From Brenneria izadpanahii (GTDB lineage: Bacteria > Pseudomonadota > Gammaproteobacteria > Enterobacterales > Enterobacteriaceae), in the NCBI RefSeq assembly GCF_017569925.1, contig NZ_CP050854.1:2356001-2420000 (forward strand): a DNA stretch of 64,000 nucleotides. The letters are read 5' to 3'. Each line of letters opens with the position of its first letter. The first letter of the stretch is position 1. Below, piece after piece: positions 52,458-62,377 of the stretch. A program made the translations under genes and the position numbers. The notes below the pieces were generated by a model that saw only the letters and a list, made by a program, of their open reading frames with translations, did no database searches and was not told where the DNA came from.

Positions 52458-53462
52458 ATGCCATTGAGTAAAACAGATTCAACGGTTGCGTCGGCTAGCC
52501 CGGAGAAGAAGGAAAACGGGTCGGGGATTTCCCGCATTTGGGATAACTACGGCATGCTGGTGGTTTTTGCCGCGCTGTTTTTGGGCTGTGTGATTTTCGT
52601 CCCAAACTTTTCCAGCTTTATCAATATGAAAGGGTTGGGGCTGGCGATGTCGATGTCGGGTATGGTGGCCTGCGGTATGTTGTTCTGCCTGGCCTCCGGT
52701 GATTTCGATTTGTCCGTCGCATCGATTATCGCCTGCGCCGGCGTGACCACGGCGGTGGTCATCAATATCAGTCAAAGCCTGTGGATCGGCGTCGGGGCCG
52801 GTCTATTGCTGGGCATCGCTTTCGGTTTAATTAACGGCTTTATCATTGCCCGGCTGAAAATCAACGCGTTGATCACCACGCTGGCGACGATGCAGATTGC
52901 ACGCGGTCTGGCTTACATCATCTCCGATGGTAAAGCGGTGGGTATCGAAGACGAGCGTTTTTTTGAACTGGGCTATGCCAACTGGCTGGGGCTTCCGGCG
53001 CCCATCTGGCTCACCGTGATATGTATGATCCTGTTCGGGCTGCTGCTGAATAAAACCACCTTCGGGCGCAATACGCTGGCGATCGGGGGAAATGAAGAGG
53101 CGGCGCGTTTGGCCGGCGTGCCCGTGGTTCGCACCAAAATCATCATCTTTGCGCTTTCCGGCCTGGTCTCCGCCGCCGCGGGCATTATCCTGGCATCGCG
53201 TATGACCAGCGGACAGCCGATGACCTCGATTGGCTATGAGCTGATTGTGATTTCTGCCTGTGTGCTCGGCGGGGTTTCATTGAAGGGCGGCATCGGGAAG
53301 ATTTCCTATGTCGTCGCCGGGGTCTTGATTCTGGGAACCGTGGAAAACGCGATGAACCTGCTGAATATTTCTCCGTTCTCGCAGTACGTGGTGCGCGGTT
53401 TGATTCTGCTGGCCGCGGTCATCTTTGACCGTTACAAACAGCTGGCCAAGAAAACCGTGTAA
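52458..53462 (+). CDS. araH: L-arabinose ABC transporter permease AraH
   Basis: Inner-membrane channel of the arabinose transporter (BPD_transp_2/ribose-type). It has 334 residues (E. coli 328), with an extended polar N-terminus before TM1 (about 32-50). Typical segments are CLASGDFDLSVASIIACAGV, LINALITTLATMQIARGLAYI and GGNEEAARLAGVPV. AAGIILASRMTSGQPMTSIGYEL precedes GGVSLKGGIG. AAGGAG lies upstream. A hairpin (53468-53494) follows. Confidence 0.97.
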   Translation: MPLSKTDSTVASASPEKKENGSGISRIWDNYGMLVVFAALFLGCVIFVPNFSSFINMKGLGLAMSMSGMVACGMLFCLASGDFDLSVASIIACAGVTTAVVINISQSLWIGVGAGLLLGIAFGLINGFIIARLKINALITTLATMQIARGLAYIISDGKAVGIEDERFFELGYANWLGLPAPIWLTVICMILFGLLLNKTTFGRNTLAIGGNEEAARLAGVPVVRTKIIIFALSGLVSAAAGIILASRMTSGQPMTSIGYELIVISACVLGGVSLKGGIGKISYVVAGVLILGTVENAMNLLNISPFSQYVVRGLILLAAVIFDRYKQLAKKTV

Positions 53463-53467
53463 GTTTC

Positions 53468-53494
53468 CTCATGCTTATATCCTTAGCATGAGGC
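53468..53494 (+). terminator. Hairpin after araH
   Basis: CCTCATGCT and AGCATGAGG form a perfect 9-bp stem with a 9-nt loop. No T run follows, so it may only reduce read-through into araC. Confidence 0.5.
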
Positions 53495-53567
53495 GCATCG
53501 CTGGCTGATCCCGAGGCTCCCCCGTTTTAAGGCGGAAAACGCGGGAACAGCCAGAGCTTTTTGAGAC

Positions 53568-53584
53568 GCCCGCCTTGCGCGGGC
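53568..53584. repeat. GC-rich palindrome upstream of araC
   Basis: GCCCGC-CTTGC-GCGGGC lies in the araH-araC gap. The arms match those at 31423-31442, suggesting members of one intergenic palindrome family. Confidence 0.45.
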
Positions 53585-53696
53585 ATAACGGGGTAAGGCA
53601 GTTTGGCGGCGGGCGGTTAACACCATAGTTACTCAGGTGGATATCTCCTGTAGCCAGGCTGTCGTTTGTTATTACTTTGCGTATTCCGGAGGGGCG

Positions 53697-54650
53697 ATGT
53701 ATCACCGCGTGGCGCATGAATCCCAGTCTAATCCGTTGTTGCCGGGCTATTCGTTTAACGCCTATCTGGTCGCCGGATTGACGCCGATCCTGGCGGACGG
53801 GCCGCTGGACTTCTTTATCGATCGCCCCGATGGCATGAAGGGCTACATCATTAATCTCACCATCAAGGGCCGGGGACAGGTTTTTGATGGAGACGACGCC
53901 TTTTATTGCTCTCCGGGCGACTTGCTATTGTTCCCGCCTAAGTCAAAACACTTTTACGGACGTGCGCCTGACTGCGACTGCTGGTATCACCGTTGGGTCT
54001 ATTTTCGTCCCCGCGCATACTGGGCCGACTGGCTGGAGTGGCATACCAAAAGCTGTGGCGTTGGCCGTATGAGCCTGCCGAATAATCAGCTGTTGCTGGA
54101 GTTCGATCGGCTATTCGCCAACATTGAACAAACCCAGCGCTCTGGCCGGCGCTTTTCGGAAGAGTTGGGGATGAATTTGCTGGAGCGCCTGTTATTAAGG
54201 GCGATGGAGGAGGATCCGCAAAGTCCGCAAAAAATAATGGATCCGCGGGTAATTGAAGCCTGCCAATTTATCACCGGCAATCTGGCCGGGGAACTGCGCA
54301 TTGATGAAGTCGCCCGGCACGTGTGTCTGTCGCCGTCGCGGTTGGCCCATCTATTCCGCGAGCAGGTGGGAATCAACATCTTACGCTGGCGGGAAGACCA
54401 GCGGGTGATCCGCGCCAAACTGCTGCTGCAGACGACGCAAGAGTCCATCGCCACTATCGGCAGGGTCGTCGGTTATGACGATCAGCTCTATTTCTCCCGC
54501 GTATTTCGTAAACGGGTGGGGGTCAGTCCGAGCGACTTCCGCCGCAGCCGCAGTGAAATCAACTATCCGGCGGCGCGCAAGGAGACTTTGATATGGGAAA
54601 AGAGATCTCCCGACGCCGGCGGCATCGACCGAACTTCGGAAATGTCATAG
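53697..54650 (+). CDS. araC: Arabinose operon regulator AraC
   Basis: AraC/XylS regulator that represses or activates ara genes depending on L-arabinose. From the ATG at 53697 (GGAGG just upstream) it has 317 residues (E. coli 292). The cupin ligand domain (about 15-175) has [33 protein letters not shown] and [14 protein letters not shown]. The double helix-turn-helix (about 185-285) has [18 protein letters not shown] and [25 protein letters not shown]. It lies downstream of araFGH, not next to araB as in E. coli, and has a longer C-terminal tail. Confidence 0.96.
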   Translation: MYHRVAHESQSNPLLPGYSFNAYLVAGLTPILADGPLDFFIDRPDGMKGYIINLTIKGRGQVFDGDDAFYCSPGDLLLFPPKSKHFYGRAPDCDCWYHRWVYFRPRAYWADWLEWHTKSCGVGRMSLPNNQLLLEFDRLFANIEQTQRSGRRFSEELGMNLLERLLLRAMEEDPQSPQKIMDPRVIEACQFITGNLAGELRIDEVARHVCLSPSRLAHLFREQVGINILRWREDQRVIRAKLLLQTTQESIATIGRVVGYDDQLYFSRVFRKRVGVSPSDFRRSRSEINYPAARKETLIWEKRSPDAGGIDRTSEMS

Positions 54651-54671
54651 GAGATAACGGGATTTCCCTGG

Positions 54672-54680
54672 TGCTATACT
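54672..54680 (+). promoter_or_regulatory. Extended -10 promoter element for ydgJ
   Basis: TGCTATACT is an extended -10 motif 39 nt before the ydgJ start. No clear -35 is seen. Confidence 0.4.
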
Positions 54681-54718
54681 GTGTTCAAATTACAAAGTGA
54701 ATGCGAAGGGGAATCTTC

Positions 54719-55765
54719 ATGAGTGACGTAATTCGTGTTGGGTTACTGGGGTACGGTTATGCGAGCAAGACGTTTCATGCGCCATTGATTGCCGGAACGC
54801 CGGGTATGGAACTGACGGCGGTTTCCAGCAGTAATGCCGATAAGGTTCATGCGGACTGGGCGAAAGTCAAAGTAGTGAGCGATCCTCATACGTTATTTAA
54901 TGATAAGGATATCGACCTTATCGTTATTCCAACCCCGAACGACACTCATTTCCCCTTGGCTAAACAGGCGTTGACCGCCGGTAAGCATGTGGTGGTGGAT
55001 AAACCTTTCACCGTGACGTTGTCACAGGCTCATGAGCTAAGTCTGCTGGCCGAGCATATGGGAAAACTGCTTTCCGTGTTTCACAACCGGCGCTGGGACA
55101 GCGATTTTCTAACGTTAAAACAGGTATTTCATACCGGCGTGTTGGGCGACGTGGTTTACATGGAGTCCCACTTTGACCGCTACCGTCCGGAGATCCGCCA
55201 GCGCTGGCGCGAAGATGGCAGTGAAGGGAGCGGCATCTGGTACGATTTAGGGCCGCATTTACTGGATCAGGCTTTGCAGCTTTTCGGCCTGCCGGTCGCT
55301 ATTCAGGTCGACCTGGCGCAGTTAAGGCCCGGCAGCAAAGCGACTGACTATTTTCACGCGACCCTGATTTACCCCCAGCGCCGGGTGGTGCTGCATGCCA
55401 GCATGTTGGTGGTTGCGCCTTCCGCCCGCTATATTGTCCATGGCTCGCGCGGTAGTTTTGTTAAGTATGGCCTTGATTCGCAGGAAGAACAGCTGAAACT
55501 CGGGGAACGCCCGCCGCTGGCGAACTGGGGGCAAGACAAACAGGACGGCGTGCTGACCCTGTTCCGCGACGGCGTGACGGCGGAACAGACCGTTTCAACG
55601 CTACCCGGCGATTATCCCGCCTATTATGCCGCGATCCGCGACGCGTTAACCGGGAAGGGCGAAAATCCGGTGACGGTGCATCAGGCGATGCAGGTAATGG
55701 AGTTGATTGAGCTTGGTTTAGCCTCCCATCAGCAGAAAAGAGTGATGACGCTAAAAAATAGCTAG
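54719..55765 (+). CDS. ydgJ: Gfo/Idh/MocA-family oxidoreductase YdgJ
   Basis: NAD(P)-dependent sugar-type dehydrogenase, substrate unknown. From the ATG at 54719 (AAGGGG 7 nt upstream) it has 348 residues (E. coli YdgJ 346). The Rossmann motif is GLLGYGYASKTFHAPLI. The family motif VVDKPFTVT and the catalytic-region YDLGPHLLDQALQLFG follow. Single gene with a terminator. In E. coli ydgJ is also near add. Confidence 0.94.
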   Translation: MSDVIRVGLLGYGYASKTFHAPLIAGTPGMELTAVSSSNADKVHADWAKVKVVSDPHTLFNDKDIDLIVIPTPNDTHFPLAKQALTAGKHVVVDKPFTVTLSQAHELSLLAEHMGKLLSVFHNRRWDSDFLTLKQVFHTGVLGDVVYMESHFDRYRPEIRQRWREDGSEGSGIWYDLGPHLLDQALQLFGLPVAIQVDLAQLRPGSKATDYFHATLIYPQRRVVLHASMLVVAPSARYIVHGSRGSFVKYGLDSQEEQLKLGERPPLANWGQDKQDGVLTLFRDGVTAEQTVSTLPGDYPAYYAAIRDALTGKGENPVTVHQAMQVMELIELGLASHQQKRVMTLKNS

Positions 55766-55806
55766 TATTGCCGATTTTTATCATAGACATTACAGTTAGG
55801 TTTAAG

Positions 55807-55828
55807 CAGGCGATCTTAGGATCGCCTG
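55807..55828 (+). terminator. Hairpin after ydgJ
   Basis: CAGGCGATC-TTAG-GATCGCCTG is a perfect 9-bp stem about 40 nt after ydgJ, followed by TACTGTTT. Confidence 0.65.
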
Positions 55829-55934
55829 TACTGTTTAAAACGAAGCTGATGATGTCCGATATTTCAAGATGCGGAATAACGTCTTGAAAACTGAAAAGTG
55901 GCGGGGATAGAAGGCCGTGATAAAGGTGTAAATA

Positions 55935-56948
55935 ATGGCGTGGCTACAGCGGTTGAGAATTGATAAGTTTTTGCTGGTATTGATTTCAGTGGTGGCGGCG
56001 GCGTCATTTTTCCCCTGTGAAGGCGCCGCGCAGGTCTTTTTTGAGTATCTGACGACAGCAGCTATCGCGCTGCTGTTTTTTATGCATGGCGCAAAGCTGT
56101 CCCGGGAAGCCATTACGGCGGGAATGGGGCACTGGCGGCTTCATATAGTGGTGTTTGCCAGTACATTTATCCTGTTCCCGCTGCTGGGCGTGGGAATGAG
56201 CCTGTTGGTGCCGGTGGTGTTAACGCCGACGCTGTATCTGGGCTTTCTTTATCTATGCGCTTTGCCGGCCACGGTACAATCGGCCATCGCCTACACCTCA
56301 ATGGCCGGCGGCAACGTCGCCGCCGCCATTTGCAGCGCCTCGGCTTCCAGTATCCTGGGGGTATTTTTGTCTCCCATCTTGGTCGGTCTGCTGATGCATA
56401 CCCAAGGCGGAGGGCATACGGATACGTTGCACGCCATCGGCTCCATTATCATGCAGCTGATGGTGCCGTTTGTGATCGGGCATCTATCCCGGCCGCTGAT
56501 TGCCAACTGGGTTGAGCGTCACCGTAAATTAATCAATATTACGGATCGGTCATCCATTCTGCTGGTGGTTTACGTCGCCTTTAGCGAGGCGGTTGTTCAG
56601 GGGATTTGGAGCCAGATCAACGGCTGGTCTTTATTAGCCGTGGTGGGGTGTTCCATTGTGCTATTGGCGATTGTGCTGGTGGTGAATACGCTGGCGGCGC
56701 GCAAGCTCGGCTTTAATACCGCCGATGAGATCACCATCGTATTTTGCGGCTCGAAGAAAAGCCTGGCCAATGGCATCCCTATGGCCAGCGTACTGTTTCC
56801 GGCCGCGGCGGTGGGGGCAATGGTGTTGCCGCTGATGATATTCCATCAGATTCAACTGATGGTCTGTGCGGCGCTGGCCCAGCGTTATGCGAACAGGGCA
56901 AAGCGCGCCGAAGCCGAGCAGGTTTCTATGGCGGCAGGCGATAAATAA
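55935..56948 (+). CDS. yfeH: Bile acid:sodium symporter-family permease YfeH
   Basis: Ten-helix SBF-like (SBF_like/BASS) inner-membrane transporter, substrate unknown, 337 residues (E. coli YfeH 332). Strong family stretches are TTAAIALLFFMHGAKLSREAI, LCALPATVQSAIAYTSMAGG, NVAAAICSASASSILG and FCGSKKSLANGIPMA. AAGGTG lies upstream of the start. In E. coli yfeH is elsewhere on the chromosome. A terminator follows; convergent with add. Confidence 0.93.
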   Translation: MAWLQRLRIDKFLLVLISVVAAASFFPCEGAAQVFFEYLTTAAIALLFFMHGAKLSREAITAGMGHWRLHIVVFASTFILFPLLGVGMSLLVPVVLTPTLYLGFLYLCALPATVQSAIAYTSMAGGNVAAAICSASASSILGVFLSPILVGLLMHTQGGGHTDTLHAIGSIIMQLMVPFVIGHLSRPLIANWVERHRKLINITDRSSILLVVYVAFSEAVVQGIWSQINGWSLLAVVGCSIVLLAIVLVVNTLAARKLGFNTADEITIVFCGSKKSLANGIPMASVLFPAAAVGAMVLPLMIFHQIQLMVCAALAQRYANRAKRAEAEQVSMAAGDK

Positions 56949-56955
56949 CGCTATG

Positions 56956-56979
56956 AGGCGGCGAATGCCGCCTTTATTT
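56956..56979 (+). terminator. yfeH terminator
   Basis: AGGCGGC-GAAT-GCCGCCT is followed by TTATTTA, just after the yfeH stop. Confidence 0.8.
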
Positions 56980-57095
56980 AAGTTTGAGGTTCTAACCCCG
57001 CACCGCCGCTTACCTTGCCAAGGTTGTCTGTTAGTCACATTTTTATGCGGACTTAGAGACCGTCCCTGGGGAGGAAGCAAATCCGGCGTGAGTTA

Positions 57096-58109
57096 TCATG
57101 CCTGGCCGCGCTTACGCTGCACTTTCTCGCGCAATTGCTGCTTTTCCTGTTCGCTGAGAAACGCGATCTTCAATCCATTTTCCTGCGCCTGACGGGTTTC
57201 TTTGGCGGTTAATCCGGCTAATGGCGCGGCCACTTCATATTCATGCCGGATCTCAATGCCTTGCACCGCTGGATCATCGGTGTTAATCGTGGCGGGAATT
57301 CCATGGCGCAGAAAATGTATCAGCGGATGTTGCTCCAGAGAGGCTACGGTGTTGGTTTGCAGATTGGACGTCAAGCAGGATTCGACGCCGATGGCGTTTT
57401 CAGCCATGTAGGTCATCAGACTGCTATCGACGATGGCGGCGACGCCGTGACCAATGCGTTCCGCCTTCAGTTGGTTGATGGCCTGCCAGATGCTTTCAGG
57501 GCCGGCCGCTTCTCCGGCATGGACGGTAATATGCCAGCCCGCGTCGTGAGCCTGCTTGAAGTGTGATGAAAACAGTTCGCCGGGATATCCCAGTTCATCG
57601 CCCGCCAGATCCAGCGCGACAATGTGGTCACGGTGGGCCAGCAAACCATCCAGTTCCTGCTGGCAGGCGTCGGTGCCGAAGGTGCGGCTCATGATGCCGA
57701 TCAGACGCACATCAATATCGCGATCTCGGCATCCTGCGGCCACGCCGTCAATTACCGCTTCAACCACGCCTTCAATCGGAAGCCGGTGATTCATCGACAT
57801 ATAGTATGGGGAGAAACGGAGTTCCGCATAATCCAATCCGGCGTTGACCGCATCTTCAACATTTTCATAAGCGATTCGGCGGCAGGCATCCAGCGATCCC
57901 AGCACGGCGACCCCCCAATCCAGTTTGCGTAAAAAGCTTAATAAATCCGGCTCATTGGAAGTGATTTGAACATGAGGACGAAGAGACTCTAGATCGTTGG
58001 CGGGTAATGAAATATTGAACTGGCGGCCCAGATCCAGAATGCTCTGCGCCCGGATATTGCCATCAAGGTGACGATGAATATCCGTTAATGGGAGTCGCGT
58101 ATCGATCAT
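57096..58109 (-). CDS. add: Adenosine deaminase Add
   Basis: Deaminates adenosine and deoxyadenosine to inosine forms in purine salvage. It has 337 residues (E. coli 333). The zinc-site [12 protein letters not shown] lies near residue 12-16. The catalytic [13 protein letters not shown]lu, the GHGVA histidine and NTDDPAVQG zinc Asp are all present. The start at 58109 is standard. Flanked by yfeH and an SBF-type permease. Confidence 0.98.
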   Translation of the reverse strand: MIDTRLPLTDIHRHLDGNIRAQSILDLGRQFNISLPANDLESLRPHVQITSNEPDLLSFLRKLDWGVAVLGSLDACRRIAYENVEDAVNAGLDYAELRFSPYYMSMNHRLPIEGVVEAVIDGVAAGCRDRDIDVRLIGIMSRTFGTDACQQELDGLLAHRDHIVALDLAGDELGYPGELFSSHFKQAHDAGWHITVHAGEAAGPESIWQAINQLKAERIGHGVAAIVDSSLMTYMAENAIGVESCLTSNLQTNTVASLEQHPLIHFLRHGIPATINTDDPAVQGIEIRHEYEVAAPLAGLTAKETRQAQENGLKIAFLSEQEKQQLREKVQRKRGQA

Positions 58110-58242
58110 GATGTACTCTTTGTAAATAGTGATATTAGTCAGTCGGGCCGGGCCCGTCGAATGCGGTGAAGTATAAAAACAAATAACGGCAAATTGCCAA
58201 TCGTTGCTGAAAAAAGTCAGAACGGACGCATTAGCCGGATGT

Positions 58243-59205
58243 TCACCGTGTCCTCGCGGTTAGTTTGGGGATGAGGCGGATATAAACCAGTTCGCTCAGC
58301 AGTTCTACCAGGGTTTGGGTAACGATAATCGCCGGCAACAGCGGGATCGCGCCGGGAATAGCCAGCGCCAAAGGCAAAACGACCAGCGAATTGCGCGTCC
58401 CGGCACTGAACGCAACGGCGCGGCCGCTGGCGGTATCAAGCCGGAATAGCCTGCCGGTCAGCCAGCCTAACGTTGGCGCGACGATCGCGAATAGCACATA
58501 GAACGGAACGGCTGTCAGAACGATCGACCAGGTGGTTTTAAGCTGAGGGATGACGGAAACCACTACCACGAATAACACCAACGCTGTTGCGGGAACGGGG
58601 AGAAAGCCGAGTCCGTCGGCGAACTTATCTAGCGCGGGAGAGCGGCGGGCTCCCCATTGCACGGCGCCGGCCAGCAGCAGGGGAAGCGCGATAAGCCAGA
58701 TGAACGCATGGAAAAATGGCGCGATATGGACGAGATCGGCCGCTTCCTGGTTAAGAAAAAGGCCAAGATAAAACGGCAGCGCCAGCATTTGCACGATAAG
58801 CAGCGCCGGCGTCGCTGCCAGCAATCGCGGCGCATCCGCGCGTCCGAGGTGGGAAAACGTCACCACGTAGTCAATACATGGCGCCAGTAACACCAGCAGA
58901 ATGCCCAGCCGGATGATTGGCTCGGCGGGTAAATAGGGAATAAGTAACGCCAGAAACAGCGGGATTACGATAAAATCGGCGATGAGCAGGGCGGCAAGAA
59001 ACCGGATTTGAGTAAAACTTTTTTTCAGGGAGGTTAGCGGCACCTGCAAAAAAGTAACAAACAGCATTAACGCCAGTGCGGGATTGATCGCTACATCCAG
59101 TTTTTCTGTGCCGGGAAGCAGCAGGGCAATCAATACCGCCGAGATAACAGAGATGAAGTAGATAGCAGTCTGGCGCTCTTCCATTAACATTTTCAGCTTT
59201 TGCAT
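58243..59205 (-). CDS. Arsenic-resistance/bile-acid symporter-type permease
   Basis: Inner-membrane transporter of the ACR3/SBF superfamily, 320 residues with about ten helices. [31 protein letters not shown] includes the Cys that is essential in ACR3 arsenite exporters. [16 protein letters not shown] matches the conserved second inverted-repeat half. No arsR or arsC is nearby, so true arsenite export is unproven; another anion substrate is possible. Confidence 0.85.
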   Translation of the reverse strand: MQKLKMLMEERQTAIYFISVISAVLIALLLPGTEKLDVAINPALALMLFVTFLQVPLTSLKKSFTQIRFLAALLIADFIVIPLFLALLIPYLPAEPIIRLGILLVLLAPCIDYVVTFSHLGRADAPRLLAATPALLIVQMLALPFYLGLFLNQEAADLVHIAPFFHAFIWLIALPLLLAGAVQWGARRSPALDKFADGLGFLPVPATALVLFVVVVSVIPQLKTTWSIVLTAVPFYVLFAIVAPTLGWLTGRLFRLDTASGRAVAFSAGTRNSLVVLPLALAIPGAIPLLPAIIVTQTLVELLSELVYIRLIPKLTARTR

Positions 59206-59289
59206 GCTAGAACTCTCAACGGTACGACGAATTCAAATAGGGAAAGCGCCTGTGGCGGCTATGCCGCCGCCACGGATTTTTTATCGGTT

Positions 59290-60840
59290 TTATTGCGCGG
59301 GCGGAGCGACGGGTTCTTCCGGCTGTTGGGGAAGCGATTCTTCGCCGTCTTCTCCGGGGATGCCAATAAGCGGCGCGATGAAATCTGCCAGCGGTATCTT
59401 GTTGCCGTTAAAATCAACCTGACCGTCGGCATACTGTAATGAACTGGTGATTGCGCCGTCCTTCGTGACCGTTAACTTGTTCATCTGGCCGATGCTCGCC
59501 ATCATATTGGCTTGCTGAAGCGCCATTTTACCGGCCTGTTCCCGTTCTTCATCATTGGCGGGTTGTTTGTCCGCCTGAACCATCAATTCTGCCAGCATTT
59601 CCAACGGCACGTTCAATTTAGCATCGAATTTTTTGACTGATTGAAGGATGATTTTCTCTTCATCGGAGGCTTCAGGATCGGCGGCTTTGGCGCTGTTTTG
59701 AAGCGGATCGGTCATATCCAGCGAGAGCGTAAAGGTACTTTCGCCTTTACTGTTTTTCCAGCTAAGCGGGGCGATCGATACGTTTGGATTTCCCTTCAGC
59801 AATTTAGGCAAGTTTTGCAGGAAAACCATGATGACCTGATGTTGGTAAGCAAGCGGATTGATGTCGCTCGACGTTTGCCAAAGCTGTTGAATCGCTTTCT
59901 GGTAATCGGTGACGAATTGCTTCGCGCCTTCGCCATCAAACTGGGAAAAGGTGATATTGAGGTGGCCGGAACCCAGGTTACGGCCGCCGATGGTCAGCGA
60001 TTCCAACGTTATTGCTGATTTGCCCGCCAGATTTTTATCATCTTCCGTCACGGTGCTTTGCACTGCAAAATTGTTCAGCGAGATGGGTTCGCCGCCCTCA
60101 ACGTTTAATGCCACGGATTTGGCGGTAATGTTGCCGTCGCCTATGCCGATATCAAACTTGCCTTTAAGGTTATTGACGTCCATGGCGAAGTCTTTTAGCG
60201 TGAGTTGTTCCATCTCACCCCACTGGTTTCTCATTTCCATCTGTATGTTGCCGATCGTGCCCGTCAGTTTGTTGCTGCGGAAATCGCTGGCGACGTCTAA
60301 CTGGATTTCAGCGCCGCTGAACGACAGTTTCTGATTGTCGTCCTGGTGTTCGATGGGTAACAGCGAGATGTCGGTATGGGTATCTCCGCTGTAGGAGACG
60401 CGCGTTTCAGCCGTGACAAAGGGTTTATTGTGCGTGAGATAGAATAGAGGACTGACCACCTGCGTATTCGCCAACTCGCCGTGTACGGACGCCATAGCGG
60501 GGATCAGGTTGAATTTTTTGATCTGCGCCAAAGGGAAGGGACCGTGAGAAACGGTTTCATTAATGACGATTTCCTCGCCCGGCTCAAGCAGTTGCTGCCT
60601 TTTCCCCGAACCATCGGGTTGCAGAACGTAGGCTAATTTACTGCTGAAAATTCCGCCTTGATAGTCGCGGTATACGACTTTCAGGGCGGCGTCGGGATAA
60701 GCGGCTTTTAGCTGTGTATTAATATTGTCGGTAAACTCATCAATATTCTGAGCCAATTGTTTGCCGGTATACCAGGATGCACCGGTCCAGATTGCTCCCA
60801 ATGCGATAATAACGCCGGCGGCAATGAGTGATTTTTTCAT
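59290..60840 (-). CDS. ydgA: YdgA, DUF945 family protein
   Basis: Envelope protein of unknown function, 516 residues (E. coli 502). An N-terminal signal-anchor (about 3-24, SLIAAGVIIALGAIWTGASW) precedes a beta-rich periplasmic DUF945 domain. YRDYQGGIFSSKLAYVL and NETVSHGPFPLAQIKKFNLIPAMASVH are family-typical. The C-terminal tail is Pro/Glu-rich (EDGEESLPQQPEEPVAPPAQ). It is downstream of manA on the same strand, separated by a terminator. Confidence 0.95.
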   Translation of the reverse strand: MKKSLIAAGVIIALGAIWTGASWYTGKQLAQNIDEFTDNINTQLKAAYPDAALKVVYRDYQGGIFSSKLAYVLQPDGSGKRQQLLEPGEEIVINETVSHGPFPLAQIKKFNLIPAMASVHGELANTQVVSPLFYLTHNKPFVTAETRVSYSGDTHTDISLLPIEHQDDNQKLSFSGAEIQLDVASDFRSNKLTGTIGNIQMEMRNQWGEMEQLTLKDFAMDVNNLKGKFDIGIGDGNITAKSVALNVEGGEPISLNNFAVQSTVTEDDKNLAGKSAITLESLTIGGRNLGSGHLNITFSQFDGEGAKQFVTDYQKAIQQLWQTSSDINPLAYQHQVIMVFLQNLPKLLKGNPNVSIAPLSWKNSKGESTFTLSLDMTDPLQNSAKAADPEASDEEKIILQSVKKFDAKLNVPLEMLAELMVQADKQPANDEEREQAGKMALQQANMMASIGQMNKLTVTKDGAITSSLQYADGQVDFNGNKIPLADFIAPLIGIPGEDGEESLPQQPEEPVAPPAQ

Positions 60841-60860
60841 TCTATATTCATCCTTTTATT

Positions 60861-60889
60861 AAAAACTCGCCCAGATTCTTCCGGGCGAG
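60861..60889 (-). terminator. manA terminator
   Basis: On the minus strand CTCGCCC-GGAAGAATCT-GGGCGAG is followed by TTTTTAAT. It lies between manA and ydgA. Confidence 0.82.
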
Positions 60890-60901
60890 AGATATCGGTA
60901 A

Positions 60902-62074
60902 TTACCGATTAAATACGCGCGCGATGCGCCCTTGTCCCTGAACCACCACCGGCGACTCGTCGGCGGAAATAAAACAGGATTCGCCCGCTTTGAGTTCGAT
61001 CCGCCGATCGTCTTTTTGCAGTAACGCTTCGCCATCGACGCAGAAAACGATGGCGGCGCTATTTTGGCTGAGCGCTTGCGGTTCGCCGTTCAGGTTATGC
61101 AGGGAAAAGGCGAAGTCGTCTACGGGAATAGGAAAGCTTAGCTCATTTCCATGTTGAATTGGGGCCGTCAGCAATTGAGCGGCCGGTTTGGCTACAAATT
61201 TCACATTGTCCAACAGTTCCGGGATATCAATGTATTTAGGCGTTAATCCAGCGCGCAGGACGTTGTCCGAGTTGGCCATGACTTCCAGAGCCACGCCGTT
61301 CAGATAGGCATGCGGCGTTTCCGCGTATAAAAACATGGCTTCGCCGGGTTGAAGCGTAATTACATTGAGCAACAGCGGAGAGAACAAACCGCTGTCGTCC
61401 GGATAAAACCGGGTAATATCGCGAATGGTCGCCCAGGGTTCATCCGGTTGGTTGTTCAGCGCGGCCTTTAATACGCCCAATGCCTGACTTTTCTGCTTTC
61501 CGTCCATACTCAGCAGGTTCGCAAACAGCATGGCGAGATTTTTGCTGTCGGGCTGTTGCAAAAAAGCGGAAATCGACGGATGCGCGCTGGCGACCGGCTG
61601 CAATAATGTGACAATTTCAGATAATTCTCTAAAGCCGTTCATCGCCTGAAACGGGGTTAGCGCGAAAACTAATTCAGGCTTGTGATTAGCATCCTTATAG
61701 TTTCTTTCTGCTGCATCCATCGGGATGCCGGCCGCATTTTCTTTGGCAAATCCTTGTTCTGCCGAAGATTTACTGGGGTGTACCTGGATAGACAGCGGCT
61801 GTGCGGCGCACAGCACCTTAAACAAAAATGGCAATTCCCCGAAACGCTGCGCGACTTTCGCGCCGAGATGCGCGGACAGATTCTCGGCGATCGCTTCCCG
61901 CAGGCTGCGATCGTTTCCTTTTTCATCAATGACATGGGAACTGCACTTGGGGTGGGCCCCCATCCATAATTCTGCCATTGGTAAATCATTAGGATTATCA
62001 ATGCCATATAGCTCAGTTAACGCGTGTTTGCTGCCCCAAGCGTAATGCTGGACACGATTGAGCATTTTTTGCAT
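60902..62074 (-). CDS. manA: Mannose-6-phosphate isomerase ManA
   Basis: Zinc enzyme interconverting fructose-6-phosphate and mannose-6-phosphate, needed for mannose use and GDP-mannose supply. It has 390 residues (E. coli 391). It begins MQKMLNRVQHYAWGSKHALTELYG. The zinc/catalytic motifs are LSIQVHPSK, NHKPELVFALTPF and YAETPHAYLNGVALEVMANS. PKYIDIPELLDNVKF follows. It ends IARVFNR. Divergent from fumC. Confidence 0.98.
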   Translation of the reverse strand: MQKMLNRVQHYAWGSKHALTELYGIDNPNDLPMAELWMGAHPKCSSHVIDEKGNDRSLREAIAENLSAHLGAKVAQRFGELPFLFKVLCAAQPLSIQVHPSKSSAEQGFAKENAAGIPMDAAERNYKDANHKPELVFALTPFQAMNGFRELSEIVTLLQPVASAHPSISAFLQQPDSKNLAMLFANLLSMDGKQKSQALGVLKAALNNQPDEPWATIRDITRFYPDDSGLFSPLLLNVITLQPGEAMFLYAETPHAYLNGVALEVMANSDNVLRAGLTPKYIDIPELLDNVKFVAKPAAQLLTAPIQHGNELSFPIPVDDFAFSLHNLNGEPQALSQNSAAIVFCVDGEALLQKDDRRIELKAGESCFISADESPVVVQGQGRIARVFNR

Positions 62075-62377
62075 GTTAGTTTCCTGACGTTAAGTAACTT
62101 GTTGATTAACTAAGTTAAAATAATTAATAATAAGGAATGGCTGCGAATACACCGCTTCTGCTCACATCATGGTAATGTTTTATGTGTCACTATTCCAGAC
62201 AGTGCTGGCTGGCTATAACCTAATGTTGATCGTTTAAGGAAGGATATTCTGGGGCGTTCCTGGTTGGATGAATCAACCCAGACTTAATTAACGGGCATTA
62301 GTGTTATTCCGTTCATTTTACTGTTGTAGACAAGCCGGCTTTCCCCGCTATTTTGTGATACTTAAGGAGAAAAGGTT
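62075..62377. promoter_or_regulatory. manA-fumC divergent intergenic region
   Basis: This 303-nt non-coding region must contain both promoters. E. coli has fumA between these genes; it is absent here. SoxS/Rob control of fumC is known in E. coli, but I cannot identify the box. Confidence 0.4.
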
